Assembly (NCBI GenBank): GCA_003024785.1
Contig: PUQB01000034.1
Coordinates: 468,269-532,268 of the forward strand
Direction of reading: 5' to 3'
Length of the DNA stretch: 64,000 nucleotides
From: Selaginella tamariscina
Lineage: Eukaryota; Streptophyta; Lycopodiopsida; Selaginellales; Selaginellaceae
Shown: piece after piece, positions 36,041-49,239 of the stretch
Layout of the letters: each line of letters opens with the position of its first letter
How positions within the stretch are numbered: the stretch's first letter is position 1
Position numbers and translations under genes: made by a program
The notes under the pieces: model-generated
Told to the model about the DNA's origin: nothing
What the model saw: only the letters and a program-made list of their open reading frames with translations
Database searches by the model: none

Positions 36041-39000
36041 TTTGTGGCGACCACGGAGGGATAGATAGTACAATAGATGGAGTTCGCTGTAGCAAGTAGA
36101 GTGGCGACCCGACGAAGAGCCGGATTAACTCATTTAAACAAATAGAGATTGACGAGCACAACTGACCAGGAGAATGCGGTGGGCCAGCCGAGAGAGATTA
36201 ATGGAAGGCAGCAAGGCACCTCGGTTGCCACAATCGGCCCTGCCTCACCTACCGAGGGAACGACGGTAATGCCGCATGGCCGAATCTCCGAGCAGTGGTA
36301 AACTAGGTACACCAGTGGCAGAGGCGGTTGCACACCGCTGACGATGAAGAGGGATATGAAGGAACCGCAGCACGTCCGGACAACAATCCAGGCATGGCAG
36401 CATGCGGGTATGAACAACACCTAGACGTGCGACTTCGCCCGACAGTAACCTACGACGCAGAGTGGGATGGATGGCAAGACGACGAAAGCCCTCCGCCTCT
36501 CGATGTAGGTGAAAGTGACGGCCACAAAGAGCCCCCATACCAACGAGCAGAACCACTGTTTGACGAGTACCCCGAAGGAGGAAACCTCGGCTAGGACAAC
36601 CCCAGGAGAGGGCAGGCCTGACGGAGGCAAGAATCTTGAGGGGGCGAAAGCAACACGAATAGCGACGGAGGACATGAGCTAGAAGCGCAGCGTGACCAGC
36701 GCCATTGGAGGTAAGATAGCAAACCCAGGGCCATCGTCACCCATTAGGGTGACGCGGGGGGCCCGTGTCTACACGAAAAGAGGGGAGGAAGAGCCTCATC
36801 TGGGAAGCCCCGTAGGGAGGGCATCAATTGCCAACAAGGCAACTTCTGCACCAGGAGTTCAGCCGATCAAACGATGCAGCAGGTCAGGGTGGTTACCAGG
36901 ATGAGAACCCAAGGCTTCGGAAGGCCGGGGTACACATGGATGACCGCCTACGCAGAGGCGACTGGACGTCGACGAGCTGACGGACTGGGAGGAGGCACCG
37001 GAAAGAGGGGCCGCATAGTGGCTACCTTGGAAAAGGGACTAGAGGAATTCGTCCAAGGGCAGGAGAGATTCGCCCGAGCGAGTAGTATCGCACCGGACTC
37101 GCGAGGGAAATCCGCCAGGGCACACGGTAGAGCTGCAACCATCACCAGACGGGGGATACTGTCTTAGGGCGAGGAGGAATCACCCCATCGATCATGACCG
37201 TCTAGACGTCACGGGGGATTCTGCGCACGGTCATACAAAACTACTTGCTGGAGGAGGAAAAACTGTCCATCCAAGGTAAGCCGCACCACCAGCTGTCAGG
37301 TTAGTCCTGCGGCGGGGCCCCGAGGGACAGCCGAGAGGAGCATGTCGTCACCCACCCTCAACGGGAGGGCAGGGCTGCGAGGAAGGAGAAAGGTGCCCGC
37401 AGAATACCAGGATGTGGACTACACCACGTCCGAAGCGATCGAAACAACTCTTAGGCACAACGGGACGCCATGGGAACCGACCCGGTCACCTTATTAGCCT
37501 GAGCGCTCAATTGGATGCAGGAGAGCATCGTAACAGTGTCCTTACCCGCGTTCCGTGGAGCGAAGGGGGAAGATGCAGACCAACACGTACACAAGTTCGA
37601 ACAAGTGTGCGAGAACTTTGGAGTGTGAGTGACAATCACAAGAAGTTGAGTGCCTTTGCATGCACTCTGGACAAGAAGGCACACGCATGGTGGATGCGAT
37701 TCCACAAGGCGAACAAAGGAGCCCGCTGGGAAACCGCACGAAGGGTGTTTTTGGATACGTTCCAGGAGGAAAAGAGTGAAGAGGAGGTGATCCACAAGCT
37801 AACGAGTTTGAAACAGAAAGCAGGAGAGTCGGTCGACGAGTACATGGTCCGCATGCTGGGGTATATCGCCCGGCTAAGAGACGCCCCAGTTGACCTGACC
37901 AAGAAAATGTGGTACCGAAAGGGACTGCAGCCGGAGATCTGCAAGTGGATCGGCTTGGACGACGACCGGACGTTCGACAAGTTACTCCAGTACGCCAAGA
38001 AGGCCGAAAAGCGGGAAGCTGAAAGACGCTAAGAAAGGAAGGCGCAGGACAAATCGGACGCAAAGGAGGTGAACGATACCGCATCGGATGAGGAAAACCT
38101 CTCGGATGCTCCAAGGCCGGCCAAAAAGGAGAAACGGTCGGGTACCAAGGGACACAGGCAATTGCAGCGAGGGGAAACCCTACGGGGGGCCACACGAAAG
38201 GAAGACTTATCCATGACACTGGCTCAAATGGGATACACTGCATAGGGGGATAAGTACTATCGGGTGTGTAACATCCACGGATCTCACAACATGGACAATT
38301 GCTACTGGCTGGCCGAACTCCTAAGCAAAAGGCCACCATAGGCAGCCACACTGACGGTAGAACGAGGAACCGAAGGGGGGGGTAGATGGCCGAAGGAGTT
38401 ATGGCCGTGGGACGGAAAGAGACAACCAACCCCGTAGGAGGTCCCGTTCAGGAGACCGGAATCACAGGTCCCATTCCCGAGAATGGCCACTGTATCGACC
38501 TAGGTATGGCGACAGAGAGAGACGACCGGAACGCAAGGAGGTGTTGTGCGCACTGTGCGGAGGCCCACACCAGCTCTATCGATGTTCATGGGTATCATTG
38601 ATGAAACCAATGCTAGAAGCGCAAGCAGTCGGCATTGCCAGGACGAGTAACGAGCAAATCCCTGCAAACCCAATTCCAAACTCCACACCGCAAGTAAACC
38701 AAGTAACGGTGGTACTACCAGAACAGGACGTCGGGACAGACATAATACCACAGGCTCCCTTAGTGAACGAAACAAGGGAAACACAAAGGTGGAGAACCAG
38801 GGGAGCGTGAAGGCGCAAAAAGAGAAGACAGGCAAAAAACCCCGGTTTTAAAGTAGTAGCTAAGGAAGCAAACGCAAGAATTGACATCTCGGAACCCGTG
38901 GAGCCCAGCTGAGGCCAAGAATCGCTAAGAAAAGTAAGGAGAAGGCAAAACCGCACATTCGTAAGGGGGGAGGCCCAGATGGGGTCAGAACAAGAAACGC

Positions 39001-42000
39001 TGCTGGTTCCCACTGCACGATGGGAGAATCGAGTACGACCAGCAACAAGACCACCAAGAGGCACTGCAACCACAGTGGACTACGTGAACGACGTACCAAC
39101 TATCCCGGTTCGCATGGCGGGTCACACAATCAGCGAAGTGATTATAGATGGGGGTCAGCAGTCAATGTCATGTCAGTAGAGCTCCACAGGAAATTGCGTA
39201 TGCCAACTCTGGAGCCCACTTCATTTTAGGTACGCATGGCCAATCAAGCCGAGGTGGTGCCCAATGGCATCTTGAGGGCAGTAGAGGTCGAGATCCAAAC
39301 GGTCAAATTTTGGATCAACGTTGTGGTCCTGGATATGCACGCCAGGGGGGATTTGACCTACTCCTCGGTCAACCCTGGCTCAGGGGTGCAAAGGTACAGC
39401 ACGATTGGGAACACCAACAGATACGTTTCCGCACCAGACGAGCGATAAGACCCATACCCACAGGCAAAACCCAAGCCCCCTCACGGAGATTCGGGGTGTT
39501 GGAGTATCAGGAGCCCGGCAGGCGCGAAGGATGGAGCGAGGGCATAACAGCGACCTCCGCAGGCCGACTTCCAGGATTGGGTCGCGCCAGACAGGAGGCC
39601 TCGCATCAGAGGCAAGCCAACGTGAACAAACTAAGGATCGCAGGAGCAACCAATGCCCGAGAGTATCCGGCATTGAAACGTTGGTTCACCAACCACCAGG
39701 ACAAGTCCGGAGTGCTTATGTGGACATACCCAAGCCAAATGGCCGCCCAATCAAGCGGAGCCACCCCAGAGCTGGTATCGACAGGGATCGGCAGCCCTTT
39801 ACCGGTCCTGATCCCAAGGAGAAATATCCACTACTTGGGCCGATCGGAGATCAGCCCGGGAAGTGGGGGGGGAGAAGCTCCGGCATAGACCCTCCGGGTG
39901 GAAGTAGGACACAAAACCTAGATAGGGGACATACGAGGCCAGTGTGGGGAAGAAGCGGCAGGAAGGGATCAACAGGTAAGACTGTGCAGTTAGAGCCAGG
40001 ATGGGCTCACCAGGCGACAGCAAAACCACCACAGTCTACAATAACGGACAAGTACCACGACGGACGGCCGATAGTAGCCGTGCGGGTCACCCAAATGGAG
40101 CACAGATTGAGGAATCCCGGGGCAGAACCAGCGAACCATGGGCGAAGAGATAGGGAAGATGGAGCAGTCAGAAGCAGGATCTCCAAATGCACATGTGGCC
40201 AGCTCACAGGATCACATGGTCCACGAGGTTGGACCACAAGCATGAGGCATGCACTACAAAGGCAATGATGGTCGGCAGCGCCATCATTGCGTATCTAGGC
40301 GCAGGGATAGATGCGCCAATCACCTCGGAGGACGCCACAAGGACTGCCATGGCACCTACACTCAGAAGGAGGTGCACAATGCCACACTCCATTACCATGA
40401 CCACGGGGTGGACAGAGAGAAATCGGCCAGTGGTGATCAGAGAAATTGCGTGCTCATCAAGGGCCAAGAACGAGCATCGGAGCTAGTATCGCCCAGGTAC
40501 TCCAAGTTCAAGGAATTAATCGGGCAACCCGACTCCGGCGAGTCAGGAAGAATTGCGATTGGATGAATTCTTCGACCTTCCGTGGGGAGAAGGGAGGACC
40601 CAGGATTTGATGAGAAGGCCAGACAATTCCTCCAGTCAGCGAATTAGTGGCTAGTCAAACCGGGCGTAGGGGGATACAATTCTGCACGGATGGGAGTGCC
40701 GTCTTCCGCATTATGTTTGATGAACTAGCGATAGTCTTCCGGCTACCAGGGGACGGCCTAGCCCTAGGGGAATGCTCGGACGCGGAGGTTCAATGGCCCG
40801 CCACCACAGGAAGTCATGGACTACGAGGCATACAAGCGAAGGAGGAAGCAGCCGAGTTCGTAACGCTAGTGGCCTTCATGCTCACAAAGAACAGGGAGTC
40901 GGATCACAGCGATTGGCGAACGGTCTTTGCAGGGCGTGGGAAGGAGTCACGATAAATTGGGCTGACTGCCTTAAGCAGTACCTGATTCTGGCTCTAACTA
41001 GTGGGATTCACGGAGTTCGGGCCAGCACTGAGCAAAGGCTACCCACGGCTGGCCACATTGCTATTATGACCACGGGCTCGTTCGGCCAACAGTAGTAAGA
41101 GCACCACCACCACTCCAAATGGGGAACAGCCCCGGAGTCAACAGAAGAACAGGATTCAACGGAGGGACCGGGTCTACAGAAGAACAGGGCTCAACAGAAG
41201 AACAGGCGTCAACAGAGGAGCAGGCGGAGGGTAGCCTCCTTCCGGACCAGGAATCACCAGGGTATGTAATGCGAACCCATACACGCGATTCCCCTGGCTA
41301 TAGGATCCCCACTACTAGAATCCTCAGACGCAATCGAGCAATCCATCGGCCCAGCCAGGAGGAAGAAGGACAACCTGAGGATGAGTACGAGAGTAACTAC
41401 CAACACTTCCAGGCCAACAGACGATGGACCTCCACGGTCTATACCAGGCTCGCGGGGTCTTCGACTAGCTAACAAAGCCATGGCGATATATGACAGCCTC
41501 GACCTCCCAGCGGTGGCAGGGAACACAATGACATAGTGACAGAACTCACGGAGCGGCACAGGGAGCCCGGGAAGTTGCCCAAAGGGCTAAGGAGCTACTG
41601 AGTGAAGGGGGCCGACTGTGTATGATGACAATGAAGAGAATGAAGGACGCCTGGGAAAGCTGGAGCGAAAGGAGAGCGGACTTCCAATGGTTGTATAGTG
41701 AGTGCGAAACTCTCCTAGGGCTACTCAACTATGACCAGCACCCCGCAGCCGAGTCATAGCCGGAAGGGAACAACAGATACAGAATGCAAAGCTCGGTTAG
41801 AACGAAGGTGTGGGGAGCTCGCTGAGGCACAAGTAGAACTGACGACAGTCAGAAGGGAATTACTAACAAAGACTTAACTCTCCAAAACCATTACCACACC
41901 TACAGCCAGCCAACTGAGACCCCTACTTAGGAAGCCAGAAGTGAGCGCCACCAGGCCAGCCGGCCCGGGACAGGACTCGGCCCGGACCATCAGGGAGCTA

Positions 42001-42295
42001 GAGGTACACACCAAGCTACAGGCCCAACTCCTCACAGCAAAGGAACAAGAGTTACAATACTCCTGGAAAAGGATGCAGGACCTGGAGGATCAGGTCCAGC
42101 AGGCCCGGGAGCAACAGATAGGGTCCGAGGCAAAGCTCCGAAGGGTGATCACACTTCAAGAGGCGACCATCATCACATTAAAGACCACGCTAGCGGCAAT
42201 AGAGAGTGAGATCGCCATGTACCAAGAGCTCCAAGGGGCAGATAACAGGGCACATGGCCCGAGGACATGCCAACGAATAAGTCCGAGCATCTAGT

Positions 42296-42977
42296 TGATG
42301 GTGGCCCGTCATTGCAGCCAGCCGGCAGGACACCCACCGGCGCAGATGAGCGACTAGACGAAGCGCTGGATAAGGGAGGTACTTTAGGTACAGATTGATG
42401 GCGACCGGTGTCAGGTGCCGGCGTAACCGGGCAAAGATCCGATCGTCTGGACCAAACTACCCAGGTATGAAGGACATCATGCATGGGGAGGCGCATAAAT
42501 GTGACAGGCAGGACTCTGTCACCAGGCGGCAGACCAGTGAGACGCCACCTGTAGCTTAGGGTCTAGCGGTAGGTACCCACTATATAAGCCGGAAGGCTGG
42601 TAGTGGGTCGAGGTCTTTTGGGAGTCAGGTCTACGTCTTATATCTTGCTTCTACTGTCGGAGATAGTTTGTACTTAGACATGCAATATATATGTATCCAT
42701 TTTCCTTCTATTCACCTCACAAGCGGGCAGTCCTACTTGCCCGACTCCTGGGCCCCGCAACACTCTCTGCCCAGTCATCATAGTAGGACTCCCCCTTACC
42801 TGTACACGGACCCTCGCGGCGTTCAGGTAGAGGCCATCCAATACCTTCCATTACTCCTGAGGTAAGGCCCGGCTTACCGGCCGAACCCCCAGAGTTGGAC
42901 GCCCTCAATAGCGTCCTGGCGACCACTACAGCTTCCTTAGAAGCACCACATCTGGCTTGCGGAGTCCCCGACGACTA
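42296..42977 (+). repeat. 3' LTR of the nested element
   Basis: Begins TGATGGTGGCCCGTC and ends GACGACTA. Colinear with the 5' LTR over its full length. Directly followed by GTGTGGT and the resumed outer integrase region. Confidence 0.88.
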
Positions 42978-44254
42978 GTGTGGTACAGGATTGTCATGAT
43001 ACCCCGGCTACAGGACATTTTGGTGTGGCCAAGACAGTTGAGTTGGTGACTCGCAACTATTGGTGGCCTAGGTTGCGAGGTTTTGTGGACAAGTTTGTAT
43101 GGAGTTGTGACACTTGCAATAGGTCGAAGATGCCTCATCATGCGCCCTCTGGTCTTCTTCATCCTCTTCCTGTTCCTTCTGCTCGGAGATCCATTTCTAT
43201 GGATTTCCTCACAGATCTTCCTCTTCTTGTGGATTTGATGCAGTTCTTGTGGTGGTTGACCATTTCACCAAACATGCTCATTTCCTACCATGTCACAAGA
43301 CTGCTACAAGCCAGACAACCACTGAGTTGGTGATCCGCGAAGTATTCCGACACCATGGTCTTCCTAAGAGCATTGTTTCTGATTGAGGCCCGCAAAAGTT
43401 TTGGCAAGAACTTCTCCGGAATCTACAGGTTAAAGCGAACCTTTCTTCAGGATACCATCCACAAACTGAGAACGCACGATTCAGACCTTGGAGCAATATC
43501 TTTGCTACTTCATCAGTTACCAACAAGACAACTGGTTGGACCTTCTTCCAATGGCGGAGTTTGCCTACAACAACTCCGTTCACGCATTTACAGGCCAGAC
43601 ACCTTTCTTTGCTCTTACAGGCTACCATCCACGTTTTGACTTTGCTTCTCCTTCTTTCGCTCTTGCAGTATAAGATTGTCTCCAGCATCTTTGTCAGGTA
43701 CATGAGGATCTCCGGGTTCATCTTCAGCATGCATAGGAATGGTACAAGCGTCATGCTGATGCTCATCGTCAACCGGCACCTGCATACAAGATTGGTGATT
43801 TCGTGTGGCTTCTTCATCGGCATATTCGCACTAACAGGCCTTCTTCTAAGTTGGATTTTCAATGATTGGGCCCTTACAGGATTGCGGCTGAGGTCAATCC
43901 TGTAGCTTTCTGACTCGAGTTACCATCTACGGTGAAACTTCATCCTGTGTTTCACACCTCTTTGTTGGAGTCGTATCATCCTTCTTCTCTTCCTGGTCGT
44001 GCTTCTTCTCCTCCCCCTCCTGTGGTCATTGATGGTGAACTTGAGTACGAAGTTGCAGCCATCCTTGATTCTCGTTTTCATCGTCGCCAACTTCAATACT
44101 TGGTGGATTGAAAAAGTTATTTGCTTACCGATCGCACTTCGGAACCTGCATCCAACTTACTCCATGTTTGTTCCAAAGTTGCTGCTTTCCATCGGCGTTA
44201 TCCTACTAAACCAGGTCCCAAGACTCGTGGAACTCGTCCTTAGGGAGGAGGTGC

Positions 44255-44742
44255 TGTCACGACCCGATACATGATGCAGGATACAGGATACGGGTTACAA
44301 GATATGCCTATAGGATATACCTACAGGATATGCCTGCAGGATATTCCTATAGGATATACCTATAGGATATTCCTACAAGATATGCCTATAGGATATACCT
44401 ACAGGATATGCCTGCAGGATATACCTACAGGATATTCCTATAGGATATGCCTATAGGATATACTACAGGATATGCCTAGATGATAAGGGTCACTATTTTT
44501 AGCTCATGACCAGATTAACTTGGAGTTGTGAGTATAAAAGCTTCGACCTAATTGTTGTACAATCAATTATTATCAACACCAGTCTTTCTACGATCAATCT
44601 TGTCTTGTCTTGCTCCTTGCCTCCTACTCTTGTCTTGTTCTTGGTTCTTAGTTCATGTCTTGCTCCATGTCCTGCTTCTGAGTCAAGCTTCCTTGTTCTC
44701 AAAATCCTGCTCACTTCCTTGTTCCTGGATCGTGGCTTGACA
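44255..44742 (+). repeat. 3' LTR of the outer chromovirus
   Basis: 488 bp, colinear with the 5' LTR but shorter by about 110 bp, mainly because the 13-bp AGGATAT-type block (44275-44475) has fewer units. The TATAAAA box is kept near 44534. Confidence 0.9.
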
Positions 44743-47700
44743 CTAGTTATACAAAATGTGAATTTGGGTAATGCCTTTGAGCTTGCGAGTAGGTTTTCAA
44801 ACCAAGGAATTTGTCTAACTCCTTGGAAGTGACGTACCCAATCACAAAGGCGAAATTCTACCAACGATAAGGATAGTCTAACCAAAAGGTGGAACATACC
44901 CCTGTTGTGTGGAAGGGCGGCACAAGCACCTTGACGACACAAGCTTAGCTTGCACCGATAGGAGGTTAACGAGCTCTCTTTTGAACCCAGGAAGCCTCAC
45001 TATATACACTCTACCTTAATTATGTGACGGAGCCCCTCCCTCCCCAAGTTTTCTTAAATGAGTAAATGGGCTGGCATAGAAATGCCAGCCCTTAATGAAA
45101 ATGAGATGCCCTAACCTAATCCTAAACCTAATCTTGCAACCCTAGGGGTGTCCCTAACCCTTTTGACAAGCTATACTTTACTGGAAAACCTAGCTTGAAA
45201 CGTCAAATCGGGGGAGAGCTTTTTTAGAAGGTAAGTTCTAGCATCACTTAGAGTTTCCTGTAAATACCTAAATGACACCCAGGCGGACCATCACCAGATA
45301 CCCAAGTGCACTAAGTGGGCCTGTTTCTTATTATATCTAGGGTTCGTCACACAACTCAGTAGGTAACAACAGTCAAATCCCAAAGTAAAGAGTTAGAGTC
45401 ATAATAAAAACTATGACAAATTTTATTTCTGTACTCATTATTTAATTGTATCAACTAAAAAGGATTTTATGAAATGTAAAAAATTGTAAGTTGTTAAATA
45501 AGATTACTAATTCCCTTTATTATTGAGTTTTTTAACTCAAATTTTACCAAATTTACAACTGTTAACTTTGATTTGAGCCTCAATATTAATAATGAAATGA
45601 ATAAAATCTACAAGGTAATAAATGTAACAAGAAATTCTTATTTTATGTCATAGTTTATTATTATTATTTTATATAAATTTTAATCTTACATTTGATAACA
45701 TGTTTAAAAATAATAAATCTATAAAAACATAACAATCTCTATAATGCACTTTAGATTTGAAGACATGATCCACCTCATCATAGCAAAATAAGTTTTATTA
45801 GGTTAGTCACTCATTCTTTGTTAGATTACCCTCCTTATAAATAAGTTAATTAGTTAAAGGGCATGTTTATTAAGTTTAAAATGAGGTTTTTGTGTTAACC
45901 CACTTGTTAAATTTGGGGGCGGAGGTTGGGAGGGTTGGTTTAAGATTTGATAACATGCTTGAGAATAGTAAAAACGTAACAAATTTAATAATCTCTATAA
46001 TGTTGTTAAGAGCTAAAGGTTTGGTTTTGATATGGTTAATGTCATGAGCTAAAATAGAGTTTATTTTAGTTAGTTACTTATTCTTTGTTAGCTTACATAT
46101 AAATAAGTTAATTAGTTAAGAATACATTATAATAAGCTCAAAAAAAGATTCTATGTTAATCCACTTGTCAAATCAAGGAGGGTAAAACTTGTTATTTAGT
46201 CACTTAAACCACATTATTTATTAATTAAGGGGAAATCTCTAGTAAAACACGTTATTTAACTACTTAAATTAGGTTTTTACATTATTTTCATTTACCCATT
46301 TAACTAGTAAGTGGTTTGATAATTGAAATTCGAAAACATTATTCTAAATCCCTTTTACCTTGTCAAAAAAGATAAGAGATTCAAACTCAAGAGCTCATGA
46401 TTTTGAAGATTTTTATTATAATCTCATTAATTAATTAGAAAAAGGAGTAATTATTTTTTAGACCCTTGTTCTTTTTATATTTACCACTTATCTAATATTT
46501 TATCCATAGAGCATATCCAACTCTTTACTCACAATGTTTAAATGGTTGAATACCATGATTTTACTCAAGTTCGTGTATCCATAAACAACCAATTCACTTC
46601 GTGTGATCTCAACTCAACATAAGACCTACTAGTATCTCTTTGGTAGTTGCCATGGGAGGGGGTTGATGCCATTATATGCCCAGTGGCTCCTCTAAAGTAT
46701 CTCCAAGACTCATGCTTAGCTTGTCAAGTCAACAAAGCAAGCCTTTGCTATAAGCATGGTTGTCGGGGACTCCACAGGCCAATGTGGGTTGACTTTGGGT
46801 GGTCTCGGTGGTTGCCAAAACACTATTGCCAAAGCCCAATTTTGAGATTCCGAGCCGGGGGTCTGACCATTACTTTGAAATGTAAAGGGAATGTGTAGTG
46901 GTGGCCTCTACCCGAACACCGTGAGGGTTGTGTTGTGTACCAGTGGACTGGAGCTCCGCTTCTTCTAGTGCGCTGGCTTTTGTTGAGGAGGAAGCAAGAG
47001 AATGAGAAAAAGGGGGGAGATTGGGAGTGGACAATGGAAAACAGAAAAGATATATATATTGCTTCTTAGAAGTACAAGGTGTCCACTTTCCTAGAGCGGG
47101 CCAAAGCAAGACACACAAAGAAGATGGACTAGAAGGACCCTGACTCACTACTCACCCTTCATGCTTATATAGTGGGTTGGGTGGTATTAGGACGTAGGCC
47201 CAAGTGGCACTCCCCCACTAGATCTTCGCCTTATGATTGGGTCTTGTTTTACTGACTTAATACACCTCCCTCACACATGTTGTCCTTAGTACCTTGGTGG
47301 TTAACCTGGACAATCGGATCTAGCATGTTGTTAGAGTGGCCTAATAGTGATTGTGAATGTCCCCATATGCTCCCCGTGCAGCAATCCTGGAGGATGGTGA
47401 CAGAAAGAAATTTCCTCTCTTGGAGCGCCATCGCTGTGGGTCCATACTTGCTATAAGTCACTGTTCAGCCTCCCTTCTGAACTGTCGCTCGTTCGTGTAT
47501 GTTGGTCATCTGACAGTGGTCAAACCATTGTCAACCAAAGCATGGGAATGGCCTTTGGCAAATGTTAGACCACCAATTTTCTACTTTTCAAAACTTGATC
47601 AATAATATTAGAGTTTTAACATGAAGGGCCAACATGTGGCACTATCAAATGGCCATTGGGTGTTAACACCTTATGTAAGCAATGTTAAGTCTTCTAAAAT

Positions 47701-47899
47701 GACTCTAAAAGTTTAACTTATATGCCCAAATAAACATAAGACTTAAGGTCCTATCCTAAGTCCACTAAAGTAACTATCCCTCGAACCTTAGAGGATAACT
47801 CGAATAAATTTTAGGATTCTACCCTAGGAGACCTAAACAGGCTAATGCCCTAACCCCACCAAGGAGATGTGCTTCACACATACCCTATACCAAAGCTAA
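44743..47899. other. AT-rich intergenic stretch, no gene recognised
   Basis: No convincing coding region. A segment of about 120 bp with TATAAATAAGTTAATTAGTT is present twice (about 45797-45913 and 46071-46190), a diverged direct duplication. 46600-47600 is GC-balanced with short open frames of no recognisable content and may be an old transposon or gene remnant. Confidence 0.45.
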
Positions 47900-48323
47900 G
47901 AGGCGGTTCACATGTGCCCTCACCCTCACATGAGGGTGAAGGTGAGGGTGAGGGTTACATATGACCTATTTACCCTCGTGATATTAATTTAAACTTAATA
48001 AAATTTTTTTCTAAAATAAAATAAATATAAATTAAAATTGTGAGTTTCTTAATTATATAATTTTTTATATAAAATAAATAAAATTAAAAATCTTGCCTAT
48101 TTATATAAATATATTTTAAAAGTCTTTATGTAAATATATAATAATGAAACACATGACAAGAAAAAGCATATTCTTACCCTCATGAGGGCGAGGGAATTTA
48201 ATTTAATCTGGGCTTATCTAGAATCTTGCCCTTGAGACCCTCATGAGGGTGAGGGTAAAAATTACATGTGACCTAGTGAGGGTAAAAAAATTCTTGAGGG
48301 TGAGGGCACATGTGAACCGCCTC
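47900..48323. mobile_element. Harbinger/Tourist-type MITE
   Basis: A 424-bp non-coding element. Its ends are near-perfect inverted repeats of about 29 bp: left GAGGCGGTTCACATGTGCCC..., right ...GGGCACATGTGAACCGCCTC. The 3-bp TAA on both sides (47897-47899 and 48324-48326) fits the PIF/Harbinger target duplication. Just inside both ends are repeats of GAGGGTGAGGGT in both orientations. The middle is AT-rich and has no open frame. It would depend on a transposase elsewhere. Confidence 0.88.
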
Positions 48324-49239
48324 TAAGGGCATCAATGACTTATCTTTTAAGTAATCATCTTTATCTAGGAGTACAACCCCTTTAACCCTAACCCATGACT
48401 AACCTCAACAAACATGCACATTGTAACTAAAATGGGCATGTATATAGTCCCATTTCTTAATAATTAACAATTTTAGTTATTTAATTAGCATTTTTTAATA
48501 TTAAAAGAATATTCTTTAGAATAATATATGTTTTAAAAAAAGAATATTCTTTAAAATATATGTTTGAAGACAGAATATTCTTTAGAATATTTTATTTTTG
48601 TAATTGACTCTGACAAAAAATTAATAACATTATAAAAGTAGAAAGTATTAAGTTATATAATATTTTATATTTAAGATTGTATAGACCTAATATAAAAATT
48701 ATTAAAGAGCTACATTACATAAATATTGATGTTGTTATTAAAATATTAATATTTAAATATAACATTAATTAAAAATTGTATTAGTAATAATATATATATA
48801 ATATACAAATTCTATATAGTCAATCTTCCATATCTTTTTATAAATTTATATAGTTAAGTAAACAATTTGGTATTATTAAAGAGTTTATTATAATTATGAA
48901 TATTAAATATACTATATTTTATAATTTTGTAATTGCTTTAAGCTTCAGAAAACATACATTCTCTTAATCGTGACTTTATCAATGCTTCTTGACATCCACC
49001 CATATCGAATGGATTTAACATTTATAAAACATGTTGGGTCTTTTTGATTGGGAGACTATGTTTTCTCTAGGCATCCATTATATCTTTCACTCTCCTTCTT
49101 ATGTCGTCTTTTTTGTGGTTTGAACCATGCAACATTAACCATACTATTTTTGTGATAACTTCAGGTGTGTCGATAATTTGACCCATCCAAATAGGCTGAT
49201 TATATGACACATCTGGAGTAATGAGGACGATCATTAGTT
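48324..49239. other. AT-rich stretch, nothing coding seen
   Basis: Contains several AGAATATTCTTTAGAATA-type runs (48520-48600) and poly-A/T. A 35-bp stretch at 48412 (GCACATTGTAACTAAAATGG) recurs at 50787 on the far side of the transposon remnant. Confidence 0.45.

Larger units (their letters stand above)
35356..42977 (+). mobile_element. Nested non-autonomous LTR element with gag and protease
   Basis: 7.6-kb LTR element inside the integrase region of the outer chromovirus. Its LTRs are 35356-36040 and 42296-42977. A 7-bp direct match GTGTGGT flanks it (35349-35355 and 42978-42984), so the true duplication is within that. A sequence resembling a tRNA-Arg-type primer site (TGGCGACCACGGAGGG) follows the 5' LTR. 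Parts: a long leader; gag with the retrotransposon gag core (about 37640-38030); a CCHC-like knuckle (about 38541-38575); an aspartic-protease-like region (about 39070-39400); and a 3' part with a Thr/Glu repeat tract (about 41150-41230) and a coiled-coil segment (about 41940-42290). No reverse transcriptase or integrase was found, so it needed help in trans. It is broken, with several breaks. Confidence 0.85.
30987..44742 (+). mobile_element. Ty3/gypsy chromovirus fossil, carrying a nested LTR element
   Basis: Outer LTR retrotransposon with 5-bp target duplications CTAGT at 30982-30986 and 44743-44747. The LTRs begin TGTCACGACC and end TTAACA/TTGACA. Order of parts: gag (from about 31680, with a zinc-knuckle region near 32515), aspartic protease (about 32745-33000), a Pro/Ser-rich linker, reverse transcriptase (about 33990-34510, with a YLDD centre), RNase H (about 34600-34900), integrase with an HHCC-type zinc finger, and a chromodomain-like end (about 44040-44115). 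Order and chromodomain identify a chromovirus. The integrase region is split by the nested element at 35356-42977. A purine-rich tract precedes the 3' LTR. The element is broken, with of the order of ten breaks besides the insertion. It is moderately old; its ends are still complete. Confidence 0.93.

Noticed and set aside
46647-47605. Genes at 46647-46898 and 47357-47605
   Set aside because: Short open frames on both strands without recognisable content, splice pattern or start context.
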